Of a DNA stretch of 12,289 nt, positions 1 to 7,003 are shown piece by piece. Source of the stretch: Hydrogenophaga sp. GTDB lineage: Bacteria > Pseudomonadota > Gammaproteobacteria > Burkholderiales > Burkholderiaceae_C. The translations under genes and the position numbers were made by a program. Where the stretch lies: the NCBI GenBank assembly GCA_025458415.1, contig JALOSN010000050.1, forward strand, positions 1 to 12,289, written 5' to 3'. The first letter of the stretch is position 1. Every line of letters begins with the position of its first letter. The notes under the pieces are model-generated. The model did not search any database, had not been told where the DNA came from, and saw only the letters and a program-made list of their open reading frames with translations.

Positions 1-2616
1 AACGACCCGGCCATGGCCGACGCCTTCAGCAAACTGGAGCGGCGCGTGAAAGACAGCCTGGGCGACAGCGCCCGCGTCACGCCCAACCCGATGTGGCGCC
101 TGCTGCCCAAAGCATTGAGCCGGGTGTTGGGCGAAGGCGCCGGGGGGGCCTTGACCGTACACCCCCTGGGTGGCTGCCCCATGGGCACCGCACCGTCCAA
201 CGGCGCCGTGGACGAATGGGGTGCGGTATTCAACCTCGCCCCGAGCGGTGATGAACGCTGGAACGACCAGGAGACCAGCCTGCTCGTCCTCGACGGCGCC
301 ATGGTACCGGGCTCCCTGGGTGCCAACCCGGCGCTCACCATCGCGGCCCTGAGCCTGAGAGCAGCGCACCACTGGCGAGAGCAATGGAATTGGACCACCC
401 GACCCGAGACGCCCCGTGGCGCACCCGAGGAACGCCCCCGCGCCAGGGCCCTGGCCGACTGCCTCCCACCGCAGAAACCCGAAGCTACCCAGGTTCAGAT
501 CATCGAACGGCTGTGGGGACGTGTCGAGGGGCTGAGTGGTCCGCAAGGGCCAGAGGTCCGCTGGGTCGAGCTTACCTTTGGCTTTGAACCCGCCACGGTC
601 GACGCGCTCACCCAGCCCCTGCACAAGCGGCTGACGCTCATTCCTTGGACGGAAGGTCGACACGTTGATGCCAGTTACCTGCGCATTTTCAGTGATCGCG
701 ATCTGCAGGGTCGAACACTGGACGTCCTGTCAGAGCAGGAACGCGAAGATTTGGCTGAAGTGAAAGCGCCTCTTCAAGGGTACATGGACCTGCTGGAACG
801 TCAGCCCACCCTGGCCACCTGGCGCGCACTGCGCGCCTTCGCTGCATTTGTCCACAACCGCGGAACTCGCGACATCGCACGATGGCTCCGCAATCGGCGT
901 CCGAAGGACAAAGCCAGGCCCAATGGCGCAGAAAAACCTGCAGATTCGCCGAAAGAGGCCACCATCGCCGTTCGGATCATGCGCCTCGCCAGCCAGGCCG
1001 GCGAGATCCGGCGCTTCGAATACCGTGCGACGGTGAGCGGCGACATCAAGTGCCATGACGATTCGGCCAAGGATTTCTGGCAAGCAGCCTTGCGCGACTC
1101 CGCTGTCCATGGCCACAAACGATTCACCTACGCCTGCGGCGAAAACCCGTGGAACCAGTTGCTTTACCTGAACCTGCAAGGGCTGGGTCGCGGCCTGCTG
1201 CCCGAAAGGTGGTGGCCACTAGGGGGTCGATCCTATCCGCTCAAGCTGGATGCGCGCTTTCTCGCAGGCCAGGGCATTTCTCTGTTGCGCATTACCAAGC
1301 AGGCCAACCAGGTTCGCGCACTCACCGACCTGGCCCACCTGGGGCTTTACTGGGCACGCCTGTTCACCAAGCTGCAGCTGTGGCACCTGCGCCAGCCCGA
1401 TCCGCCACCTGAGGCCCCCCCCCGACGGCTGCCCGGGGCCGTGAAGGGACTGCCCGCGCCAGAGATCACCGAACTGGATCTGGAGCCCGTGCCCGCGCGA
1501 GGGCTCAAGAAAAATGCGCGCGGGCCACGTCGTGCGATGGTCAGGCTCACGCGCTACCGGGGCCAGCCGTCCAGGGCTGGCGAAAACCCAAAGCCGCCCC
1601 TGGTCTTCATCCACGGTTACAGCACCAGCGGCACCACGTTTGCGCACGACGCCATCCCGAACCCGGCAGCGCGGCATTTCTGGCACTCGGGCCGCGACAT
1701 CTGGTTGCTGGACCTGCGCACCAGCGCGGGCATGCCCACGGCGCGCGAGCCGTGGGCATTCGAAGACGCTGCCTGGGCCGACATCCCCGTGGCCATCGAT
1801 CACATCGCGCGCCTGGTGGGCCAGGAACGGGGTGGCGAACCGGTACAGGTTGACGTGTTTGCCCACTGCATTGGTGCGGTCATGCTGAGCATGGCGCTGC
1901 TGAAGGACCCGGCAGAGCTCAAGACAGACCCGACGCAGCCCACCCGCTACCCCAGGGAACTGGGCAGACTGCCAAACACGCTGCGCAAGGTGGTCCTGTC
2001 CCAGAAGGGCTTCTACGTCGACTACACCGATGCCAACATCCTGCGCGCCTACCTGATCAGCTTCTTCAAGGCGGGTCTTCAAGGCGGTTACAGCTTTCGA
2101 CCGTCACCGCTGCCAAGGCAGGGCGAGTCGTTGTTCGACGCCTTCCTCAACACCCTGCCCTATCCGCCCAGGACCTGGAAGCTGGAAAATCCGTGCTGGC
2201 GTCGCACACCCTGGGGCGCCACCCAAAGGCGCATGGACGCGCTGTATGAACGCACTTTCAATATCGACCGGATGCCTGCGTCGGTGCTGGAACGCATCGA
2301 TGATTTTTTTGGCCCGCTGAATCTGGAGACGGTGTCACAAGTCATCCATATCGCCCGCCACCGGCAGGTGGCGCTCGGGGACGGCCGCCATCTGAATCTG
2401 AATCGCATCGCTCTGTGGCCAAGGTCAGGCACCCTGATCCTGAGTGCAGAGGACAGCGGCATGGTCAGTCCCAATACGGGTCAGCGCATGGCCGATCTGT
2501 TTGGTACAGAAGGCATCGACCATCAGTTCGAACGTGTTCCGGGAGGCCACCAGGATAGCCTGCTGGGTATTGAAGCCGGGAATCTCTGGCGCACAGTGGA
2601 GGTGTTCCTTGGATAA
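1..2616 (+). CDS. GMC oxidoreductase / alpha-beta hydrolase fusion protein (5' end outside window)
   Basis: The frame is open at the left edge, so this is the C-terminal 871 residues of a longer protein; residues are counted from base 1. Residues about 40-125 are the C-terminal part of a GMC flavoprotein of the cholesterol-oxidase type. The motif HPLGGCPMG carries the expected catalytic His54, and NPALTIAAL carries the expected Asn109. Residues about 150-480 match no domain I can name; they include a Trp/Tyr-rich stretch followed by a basic, proline-rich linker. Residues about 530-870 form an alpha/beta-hydrolase: oxyanion loop HGY (538-540), nucleophile elbow AHCIG with Cys623 where serine is usual, likely acid Glu817 or Asp818, and likely catalytic His850 in PGGHQD. 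The FAD-binding N-terminus is not visible. The likely role is oxidation of a sterol-like or long-chain alcohol plus hydrolysis or acyl transfer, which is inference. The next gene overlaps its end. The call of two fused enzyme domains is firm; the substrate is unknown. Confidence 0.85.
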   Translation, partial: NDPAMADAFSKLERRVKDSLGDSARVTPNPMWRLLPKALSRVLGEGAGGALTVHPLGGCPMGTAPSNGAVDEWGAVFNLAPSGDERWNDQETSLLVLDGAMVPGSLGANPALTIAALSLRAAHHWREQWNWTTRPETPRGAPEERPRARALADCLPPQKPEATQVQIIERLWGRVEGLSGPQGPEVRWVELTFGFEPATVDALTQPLHKRLTLIPWTEGRHVDASYLRIFSDRDLQGRTLDVLSEQEREDLAEVKAPLQGYMDLLERQPTLATWRALRAFAAFVHNRGTRDIARWLRNRRPKDKARPNGAEKPADSPKEATIAVRIMRLASQAGEIRRFEYRATVSGDIKCHDDSAKDFWQAALRDSAVHGHKRFTYACGENPWNQLLYLNLQGLGRGLLPERWWPLGGRSYPLKLDARFLAGQGISLLRITKQANQVRALTDLAHLGLYWARLFTKLQLWHLRQPDPPPEAPPRRLPGAVKGLPAPEITELDLEPVPARGLKKNARGPRRAMVRLTRYRGQPSRAGENPKPPLVFIHGYSTSGTTFAHDAIPNPAARHFWHSGRDIWLLDLRTSAGMPTAREPWAFEDAAWADIPVAIDHIARLVGQERGGEPVQVDVFAHCIGAVMLSMALLKDPAELKTDPTQPTRYPRELGRLPNTLRKVVLSQKGFYVDYTDANILRAYLISFFKAGLQGGYSFRPSPLPRQGESLFDAFLNTLPYPPRTWKLENPCWRRTPWGATQRRMDALYERTFNIDRMPASVLERIDDFFGPLNLETVSQVIHIARHRQVALGDGRHLNLNRIALWPRSGTLILSAEDSGMVSPNTGQRMADLFGTEGIDHQFERVPGGHQDSLLGIEAGNLWRTVEVFLG
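2598..2602 (+). promoter_or_regulatory. Shine-Dalgarno GGAGG deciding a TTG start
   Basis: A perfect GGAGG lies inside the end of the upstream fusion gene, six bases before the TTG at 2609. No ATG or GTG nearby has comparable spacing. It is the main reason for starting the metallophosphoesterase at 2609 and not at the in-frame ATG at 2444, which would need a long overlap with the upstream gene. Confidence 0.75.
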
Positions 2617-4363
2617 CGAATACCTGCTCCTGGCCGAACAGCTGAGCCCTCCGCTGGAGAGGCCCAGCTGGCCGACATCCGACAATTACCCGCCCGAGCA
2701 GGTGTTGGTGATGCCGGATGAAGACAGCTCCTTCGCGGTGGTGACCTGGGTAAGATACGAAGCGCACCGCATCAGCCTTGTGCCTGCACCCGGTCCGGCA
2801 GCAGAAGCCATCCAGCTGCAGCGCCTCGACTCCGCAAGAGGACGCCAACGGCTCAACGTGACCGGTCTACCGGAAGAGGCCACCCACCTGCTGGTCATGG
2901 GCTGGGTGCGCTGGCGGCGCGCACCTCAGCCCTTCGACCGCACGCTGTTCCACCAGCCCATCAAGCCCTTGACTGACGGACCTGATGTGCCCGTTGCACT
3001 ATTGACGGCCTTTGCGCCCAAGCTGCTGCAAGCTGCGTTGAACGCAGTCCTGAAAAAGTCACCAGGCACCATCGAGACAAGCCTGCTCAATCGTCCAGAG
3101 CCTGCTCTACTGGCCCCAGCTGCCGAACCAGGTGATCGACACGAGGACAGCCCGCGATCACTTCCGACAACGCCTGTTGCAGACACCAGGTCTCCACGGC
3201 TGGGAGGCCGGATACCCGATACTGCCGCTGCGTGGCAGGCAAGAACCCAGGACACGCGTCTGATCTTCGCCAGTTGCCAGTATCCCGCCGGGCTGCTGGA
3301 CCACAGGCCAGCGAGCGCTTCGTTTCGCCGCATGGAGGAAACAGCTCGGGCCCATGCTCCTCTGGGCGCGCTGCTGATGCTGGGTGACCAGATCTACGCC
3401 GATGCGACCTACGGCATCCTCGACCCGACGAATACGAGCGACAGGTTTAAAAGCCTTTACCTCGATCTGCACCGCTCACTGCGGCAGTACGAGACGATCG
3501 ACCACATGCGCAAGCTCGCTAAACCCCAGCTGTACGTGACACCGGACGATCACGAGATCCGGGACAATTGGGAGCCTGGAGGCCCCAGAGTCAATCAGGA
3601 CGACAAGGATGCGGCGCTGAAGGCCTTCGAGCGCATGAGCCTGAGTCGGCTGCCAGCGAGGCAAACAGGCGGTGGTTTCTGGGGTCCTGTCGATGCCGGC
3701 GGCGGGCACGAGGTGTTCATGCTGGACACCCGCACCGAACGCCAACCCAGACCCTGGGGTCCAGGGCCTGGCATGCCTGCGGCTCACATCATGGGCGGGC
3801 AGCAACAGCAGGCGTTGGAAGGCTGGCTGCTGAAACGCCACACCCAGGACGGAGCCGGTCCGGTCACACCCAAGCTCATCTCTTCACCAGTCTGGCTGCT
3901 GCCGCGCCGTGTCGGGAACGCCACAAACCCATCCGACAGCTCGGCGCACCGCAGCGACAGCTGGGACGGCTATCCGGCCAGTCTTCAATGGCTGCTGGGA
4001 TTCATCGCCGAAAAGCAGATTCGCGGCGTGGTGATGCTGTGCGGTGACGCCCATCTGGCCGGACACACAAGGGTGAACCTGAAGCACGGGACAAGCGCTG
4101 CGACGCTACACATCCTGCATGCGCCAGCGCTCTATGCCCCTTTCCCCTTCGCCAACGGGCAGCCGCACCACTACCGTTGCCACCAGGACCAGATGAGCTG
4201 GGCCGATGGCGCGACCTCGTGTCAGGTCGACAGCGAACTCTGGGTACTGGGTGACGGATTTGTCCACCTGTCCCTGGTGCGCGAGAGGGATGTTTGGCAC
4301 GTCAGGGCCACCTTCGACGTCGGGGCCACCCGAAGCCGCTCGGATTTCTGGACGGTGGACTGA
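2609..4363 (+). CDS. PhoD-like metallophosphoesterase, no signal peptide
   Basis: This 584-residue protein is read from a TTG; its first eight bases overlap the end of the upstream gene, TTGGATAA containing that gene's TAA stop. It carries the metal-binding motifs of the PhoD branch of calcineurin-like phosphoesterases: FASCQYP (220-226), GDQIYAD (259-265, Asp260), PDDHEIRDNW (from 312, Asp313-Asp314-His315) and CGDAHLAGH (478-486, Asp480, His482, His486). Roughly the first 200 residues look beta-rich and end in a Pro/Arg/Asp-rich linker; I cannot name that part. Secreted PhoD enzymes usually carry a Tat signal, but this N-terminus is acidic and has no twin arginine or hydrophobic core, so a cytoplasmic location is likely. 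The expected activity is metal-dependent phosphomonoester or phosphodiester hydrolysis. The overlap suggests translational coupling and a shared pathway with the fusion enzyme. The family call is firm; the substrate is unknown. Confidence 0.85.
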   Translation: MDNEYLLLAEQLSPPLERPSWPTSDNYPPEQVLVMPDEDSSFAVVTWVRYEAHRISLVPAPGPAAEAIQLQRLDSARGRQRLNVTGLPEEATHLLVMGWVRWRRAPQPFDRTLFHQPIKPLTDGPDVPVALLTAFAPKLLQAALNAVLKKSPGTIETSLLNRPEPALLAPAAEPGDRHEDSPRSLPTTPVADTRSPRLGGRIPDTAAAWQARTQDTRLIFASCQYPAGLLDHRPASASFRRMEETARAHAPLGALLMLGDQIYADATYGILDPTNTSDRFKSLYLDLHRSLRQYETIDHMRKLAKPQLYVTPDDHEIRDNWEPGGPRVNQDDKDAALKAFERMSLSRLPARQTGGGFWGPVDAGGGHEVFMLDTRTERQPRPWGPGPGMPAAHIMGGQQQQALEGWLLKRHTQDGAGPVTPKLISSPVWLLPRRVGNATNPSDSSAHRSDSWDGYPASLQWLLGFIAEKQIRGVVMLCGDAHLAGHTRVNLKHGTSAATLHILHAPALYAPFPFANGQPHHYRCHQDQMSWADGATSCQVDSELWVLGDGFVHLSLVRERDVWHVRATFDVGATRSRSDFWTVD

Positions 4364-4378
4364 GCGTCCCTATGTGCC

Positions 4379-5017
4379 TCAGGTGCCCTTCACATACGGA
4401 TTGAACCGCCGCTCCTCGCCGAACGTGCTCTCCGGCCCGTGACCGGGAATGAACACCGTCTCATCCCCCATGGGCCACAGCCGCTCCCTGATGCTGCTGA
4501 TGAGCTGGGCGTGGTTGCCTTGCGGGAAGTCGGTGCGGCCGATGCTGCCGGCGAACAGCACATCGCCCACAAAGGCGCGTTGCGCTTCGGGCGAGTGGAA
4601 CACCACATGGCCGGGCGTATGGCCCGGGCAATGGCGCACCTTGAGCGTGCAGTGGCCGATCTGCACCGTGTCGCCGTCGGCCAGCCAGCGTGTGGGCATG
4701 AAATGCCCGGCCGGCGGAAAACCGAACATCGCGCTTTGCTGCGGCAGGCCGTCGATCCAGAACTGGTCGCCCGGGTGCGGGCCGATGATGGGCAGGTTCA
4801 GACGTTCGGCCAGTTCGGCCGTACCGCCGGCATGGTCGATGTGGGCATGGGTGAGCCAGATGGCCCTGAGGGTGACACCCAGCTGACCGGCCACCGCGAT
4901 CAGGCGGTCCAGTTCGCCGCCGGGGTCGATGACGGCGGCCTCGCGCGTCTCGTCGCACCAGACGATGGAGCAGTTCTGGGCAAAAGGGGTGACCGGGACC
5001 GTCTGGTAGCGCAGCAT
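4379..5017 (-). CDS. gloC: MBL-fold hydrolase, GloC/YcbL-type (type II glyoxalase)
   Basis: This 212-residue protein has all the metal ligands of a two-metal metallo-beta-lactamase-fold hydrolase: THAHIDH (His57, His59, Asp61, His62), PGHTPGH (His133), GDVLFAGSIGRTDFP (Asp152) and FIPGHGP (His193). Length and wording, including IPVT/VPVT-F-QNCS near the start and the STFGEER..NP ending, match E. coli YcbL (GloC) as I remember it. That enzyme hydrolyses S-lactoylglutathione and related thioesters in the cytoplasm as part of methylglyoxal detoxification. The ATG at 5017 has no clear Shine-Dalgarno sequence. The gene lies 78 bases downstream of the conserved end of the LysR-type gene on the same strand and may share its transcript. 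It converges on the metallophosphoesterase with 15 bases between the stop codons. Hydrolysis of another thioester cannot be excluded. Confidence 0.88.
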   Translation of the reverse strand: MLRYQTVPVTPFAQNCSIVWCDETREAAVIDPGGELDRLIAVAGQLGVTLRAIWLTHAHIDHAGGTAELAERLNLPIIGPHPGDQFWIDGLPQQSAMFGFPPAGHFMPTRWLADGDTVQIGHCTLKVRHCPGHTPGHVVFHSPEAQRAFVGDVLFAGSIGRTDFPQGNHAQLISSIRERLWPMGDETVFIPGHGPESTFGEERRFNPYVKGT

Positions 5018-5095
5018 GGGGAACTCAGGGATGGCAGGAAGAAGCGTCGATCATAGGGGCATGAAACAGCCCGGAAGGGGCTTGTGCGGTCGACC

Positions 5096-6014
5096 TCACA
5101 GCACCCGTGCTCCCGCCCATTCGCCATCCCGGGCCAGGCGCTGCATGAGCGTCACCGCCAGGTCGGCCACCGCCTGGCAGGCGGCCGAACGCGGAATGTG
5201 GGCCGATGCACACAGGGTCAGCACCCGCTCCAGCCGCGGCGACGTCACCGGCGTGGCGCGCAACTGGCCGGATGCGATCTCGGCCTGCAGCGGCATGACG
5301 GGCAGCAAGGTGCGCCCCAGACCGGCCAGCAGCGTGGTGCGCAGGATGCTGATGGAGATAGACCTGGGGCGGCGGCAGGCCGGCCATGGCCGCGGCCGCT
5401 TCGATGATGGGCCTCACGCCATGCGGCTGCGCCGGCAGGATGAGGGGTTCGGCCAGCGCGCGTCGCAGGCTCAGGCCCCGGCAGCGGGTGGTCCGCGCAG
5501 CGGCCGGCTCGATCAGGCACAGCTGTTCGCTGAGCACCGGCGTGACCGACAGGGCATCCAGGTGCCCGTCGTCGAACAGCACCGCCAGCTGGATCTGGCC
5601 GGCGCGCAGCTGGCGCAGCAGGTTGCCGGTGAGCTCTTCGGTCAGCTCCAGTTCGATCCCGGGATGCCGTCCGTGAACCTCGCGCAGCAGGGGCAGCGCG
5701 AGCGCATTCGACGCGCTGTGCGGAATGCCGAACACCACCTTGCCGGTCAGTGCCTGACCCCCGTGGCGGGCACTGGCCACCGACTCCTCGACCTGCCGCA
5801 GGATGGACACCGCGTGCGGCAGGAACCGTTGACCGGCCTCGGTCAGCTCGACGCCCCGGCGGGATCGGCTGAACAGGCGCACGCCCAGCTCGTCTTCCAG
5901 CTGCGCCAGCTGGTGGCTCAGGGCCGACTGCGCGACATAGACACGCTCGGCGGCCTTGGTGAAGCTGCCACTGTCGGCGATGGCAACGAAGTAGCGCAGT
6001 TGGCGGATTTCCAT
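5096..6014 (-). pseudogene. LysR-type transcriptional regulator (Nac-like), frameshifted
   Basis: From the ATG at 6014 the product opens with a typical LysR winged helix-turn-helix (residues 1-61, ending LTEAG), followed by an effector domain resembling E. coli Nac. The frame is normal up to PPPQV near base 5364. After that the same frame gives low-complexity His/Ala/Gly-rich sequence, unlike a LysR, until a stop at 5025-5027. The expected ending continues in another frame from about base 5359: SISILRTTLLAGLG, then LLPVMPLQAEIASG, with its stop at 5096-5098. Only seven bases separate the conserved halves. Relative to Nac I expect about eighteen, so an 11-base deletion fits better than a simple homopolymer error. 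As sequenced, the product would be 329 residues with a scrambled C-terminus and could keep DNA binding but probably not ligand response. A TTG at 6038 is a less likely start. An inverted repeat lies just upstream. A sequencing error remains possible. Confidence 0.82.
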
Positions 6015-6039
6015 CTTGAAACCAGATGGTATCTTCAAT

Positions 6040-6058
6040 CATCTGTATTGGACAGATG
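6040..6058. promoter_or_regulatory. Inverted repeat upstream of the LysR gene, candidate operator
   Basis: CATCTGT and ACAGATG form a perfect 7-base inverted repeat around a 5-base spacer, 25 bases upstream of the LysR ATG. LysR regulators commonly bind such dyads upstream of their own gene. The symmetric positions give T-N9-A and T-N13-A, not the textbook T-N11-A, so this is only a candidate autoregulatory site. A second short related element, ACCAGATGGT, lies at 6021-6030 next to the start codon. Confidence 0.4.
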
Positions 6059-6106
6059 GCTCGGCAAAAGGCCCAATACGTCCATCCCACCCAGCGGATA
6101 CCCGCC

Positions 6107-6127
6107 CTGACCACCACAAGCGGTCAG
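6107..6127. repeat. Stem-loop in the LysR-xth intergenic region
   Basis: CTGACC (6107-6112) and GGTCAG (6122-6127) are a perfect 6-base inverted repeat with a 9-base loop. It lies downstream of xth and upstream of the LysR gene. There is no T tract on either side, so it may be a weak terminator, a regulatory dyad or chance. Confidence 0.3.
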
Positions 6128-6184
6128 CCAGTGCCCCACCCGGCCAGCGCGGTTGTCGGCAGCATCGCTCACCCGCGGTGCGGA

Positions 6185-6198
6185 CCCCGGGTTCGGGG
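6185..6198 (-). terminator. Short GC hairpin just after xth, weak terminator candidate
   Basis: CCCCG and CGGGG pair around a 4-base loop three bases beyond the xth stop codon. No T run follows on the minus strand, so it lacks the second half of an intrinsic terminator. It may only protect the 3' end or slow polymerase. Confidence 0.25.
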
Positions 6199-6201
6199 GA
6201 G

Positions 6202-6993
6202 TCAGAGCCTGAAGCCGTACTCGATGGTCAGCGGCGCATGGTCGCTGAACTTCTCACCCTTGTAGATCGACTCGCTGCGCGCGGCCTCGGCCAGTGCCGG
6301 GGTGGCCAGGTGGTAGTCCAGCCGCCAGCCCACGTTCTTGGCATAGGCCTGGCCCCGGTTGCTCCACCACGTGTAGCAGGCCTCGGTGGTCTCGGGCTGC
6401 AGGCGGCGGTAGACATCGACCAGGCCGCCCTCGGTCAGCAGCCGGGTCATCCAGGCGCGCTCCTCGGGCAGGAAGCCGCTGTTCTTCTGGTTGCCCTTCC
6501 AGTTTTTCAGGTCGTTCTGCGTATGGGCGATGTTGACGTCCCCGCAGACAATGAACTCGCGCTGCCCCTTGAGCGCCATCAGGTGCGGAAAGATGGCGTC
6601 GAGGAAACGGTACTTGGCCTCCTGCCGCTCGGGTCCTGACGATCCGCTGGGGAAATAGGCGCTGACGATGGACATCCGGCGGTTCGGGGTGTCGAAGCGC
6701 AGCTCGGCCCAGCGGCCTTCGGCGTCGAACTCGCCGCCGTCGAAGCCGGTGATCACCTCGCTGGGTTCATGGCGGGTGTACACCCCCACGCCCGAATAAC
6801 CTTTCTTCTCGGCAAAGTGGAAATGGCCCCGCAGACCGGCCAGCGCCTCGAAGCGGCCGCTCACATCCGGCGCCTGGGCCTTGACTTCCTGCACACAAAT
6901 ACAATCGGGCGCATGTGCGGCCAGCCAGGCCTCCAGCCCTTTGCTGGTGGCCGAACGGATGCCGTTGAGGTTGAGGCTGGTCAGTTTGAACAA
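6202..6993 (-). CDS. xth: Exodeoxyribonuclease III
   Basis: This 263-residue enzyme of the exonuclease III / AP endonuclease family cuts 5' of abasic sites and degrades DNA 3' to 5' in base excision repair. Visible family motifs are LNLNGIR (Asn10), VQEVK (Glu36), CGDVNIAH (Asp152, Asn154), WRLDYHLAT (Asp226) and SDHAPL (Asp251, His252), which together are the complete metal and catalytic set. I chose the TTG at 6993 because GGGAG lies five bases upstream and relatives begin with a residue followed by FKLTSLNLNGIRSAT, as I remember them. An ATG at 7005 in the same frame is possible but has no Shine-Dalgarno sequence. The frame stays open to 7122, but that would run far into pyrE. The gene faces away from pyrE with ten bases between the start codons. 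Confidence 0.93.
   Translation of the reverse strand: MFKLTSLNLNGIRSATSKGLEAWLAAHAPDCICVQEVKAQAPDVSGRFEALAGLRGHFHFAEKKGYSGVGVYTRHEPSEVITGFDGGEFDAEGRWAELRFDTPNRRMSIVSAYFPSGSSGPERQEAKYRFLDAIFPHLMALKGQREFIVCGDVNIAHTQNDLKNWKGNQKNSGFLPEERAWMTRLLTEGGLVDVYRRLQPETTEACYTWWSNRGQAYAKNVGWRLDYHLATPALAEAARSESIYKGEKFSDHAPLTIEYGFRL
6900..6905 (+). promoter_or_regulatory. Possible -10 element for pyrE inside xth
   Basis: TACAAT matches the sigma-70 -10 consensus at five of six positions and would start a leader of about 90 bases for pyrE. A TTGACT at 6881-6886 is only 13 bases upstream, too close for a standard -35, and there is no good hexamer at 16-18 bases. The same bases encode the conserved ICVQEVK part of ExoIII, so the match could be coincidence. 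Confidence 0.25.
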
Positions 6994-6996
6994 GGA
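6992..6996 (+). promoter_or_regulatory. pyrE Shine-Dalgarno overlapping the xth start codon
   Basis: AAGGA lies seven bases before the pyrE ATG at 7004 and fixes that start over in-frame codons further upstream. Two of its bases are also part of the xth TTG on the opposite strand. Confidence 0.7.
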
Positions 6997-6998
6997 CA

Positions 6999-7003
6999 CT
7001 CCC
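6999..7003 (-). promoter_or_regulatory. xth Shine-Dalgarno GGGAG between the divergent starts
   Basis: Read on the minus strand, GGGAG stands five bases before TTG 6993. It favours that codon over the ATG at 7005 as the xth start. Confidence 0.55.

Noticed and set aside
1219..2082. Minus-strand open frame of 287 codons within the fusion gene
   Set aside because: Opposite strand of the hydrolase-coding region; no motif and biased composition.
2444..2608. ATG 2444 as the start of the PhoD-like gene
   Set aside because: It would overlap the upstream gene by over 170 bases, and the extra residues do not resemble the family. The TTG at 2609 has a perfect Shine-Dalgarno sequence.
4350..4369. GGACG/CGTCC hairpin between the convergent phosphoesterase and gloC genes
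   Set aside because: Only five pairs with a ten-base loop and no T tract on either strand; not enough to call a terminator.
5025..5095. C-terminal tail of the LysR frame ending at 5025
   Set aside because: This is the out-of-frame continuation after the frameshift; its composition is unlike any LysR ending, while the real ending is found in another frame up to 5096.
4439..6110. Plus-strand open frames opposite gloC and the LysR gene
   Set aside because: Antisense shadows; the minus-strand genes have full family motifs and the plus-strand translations have none.
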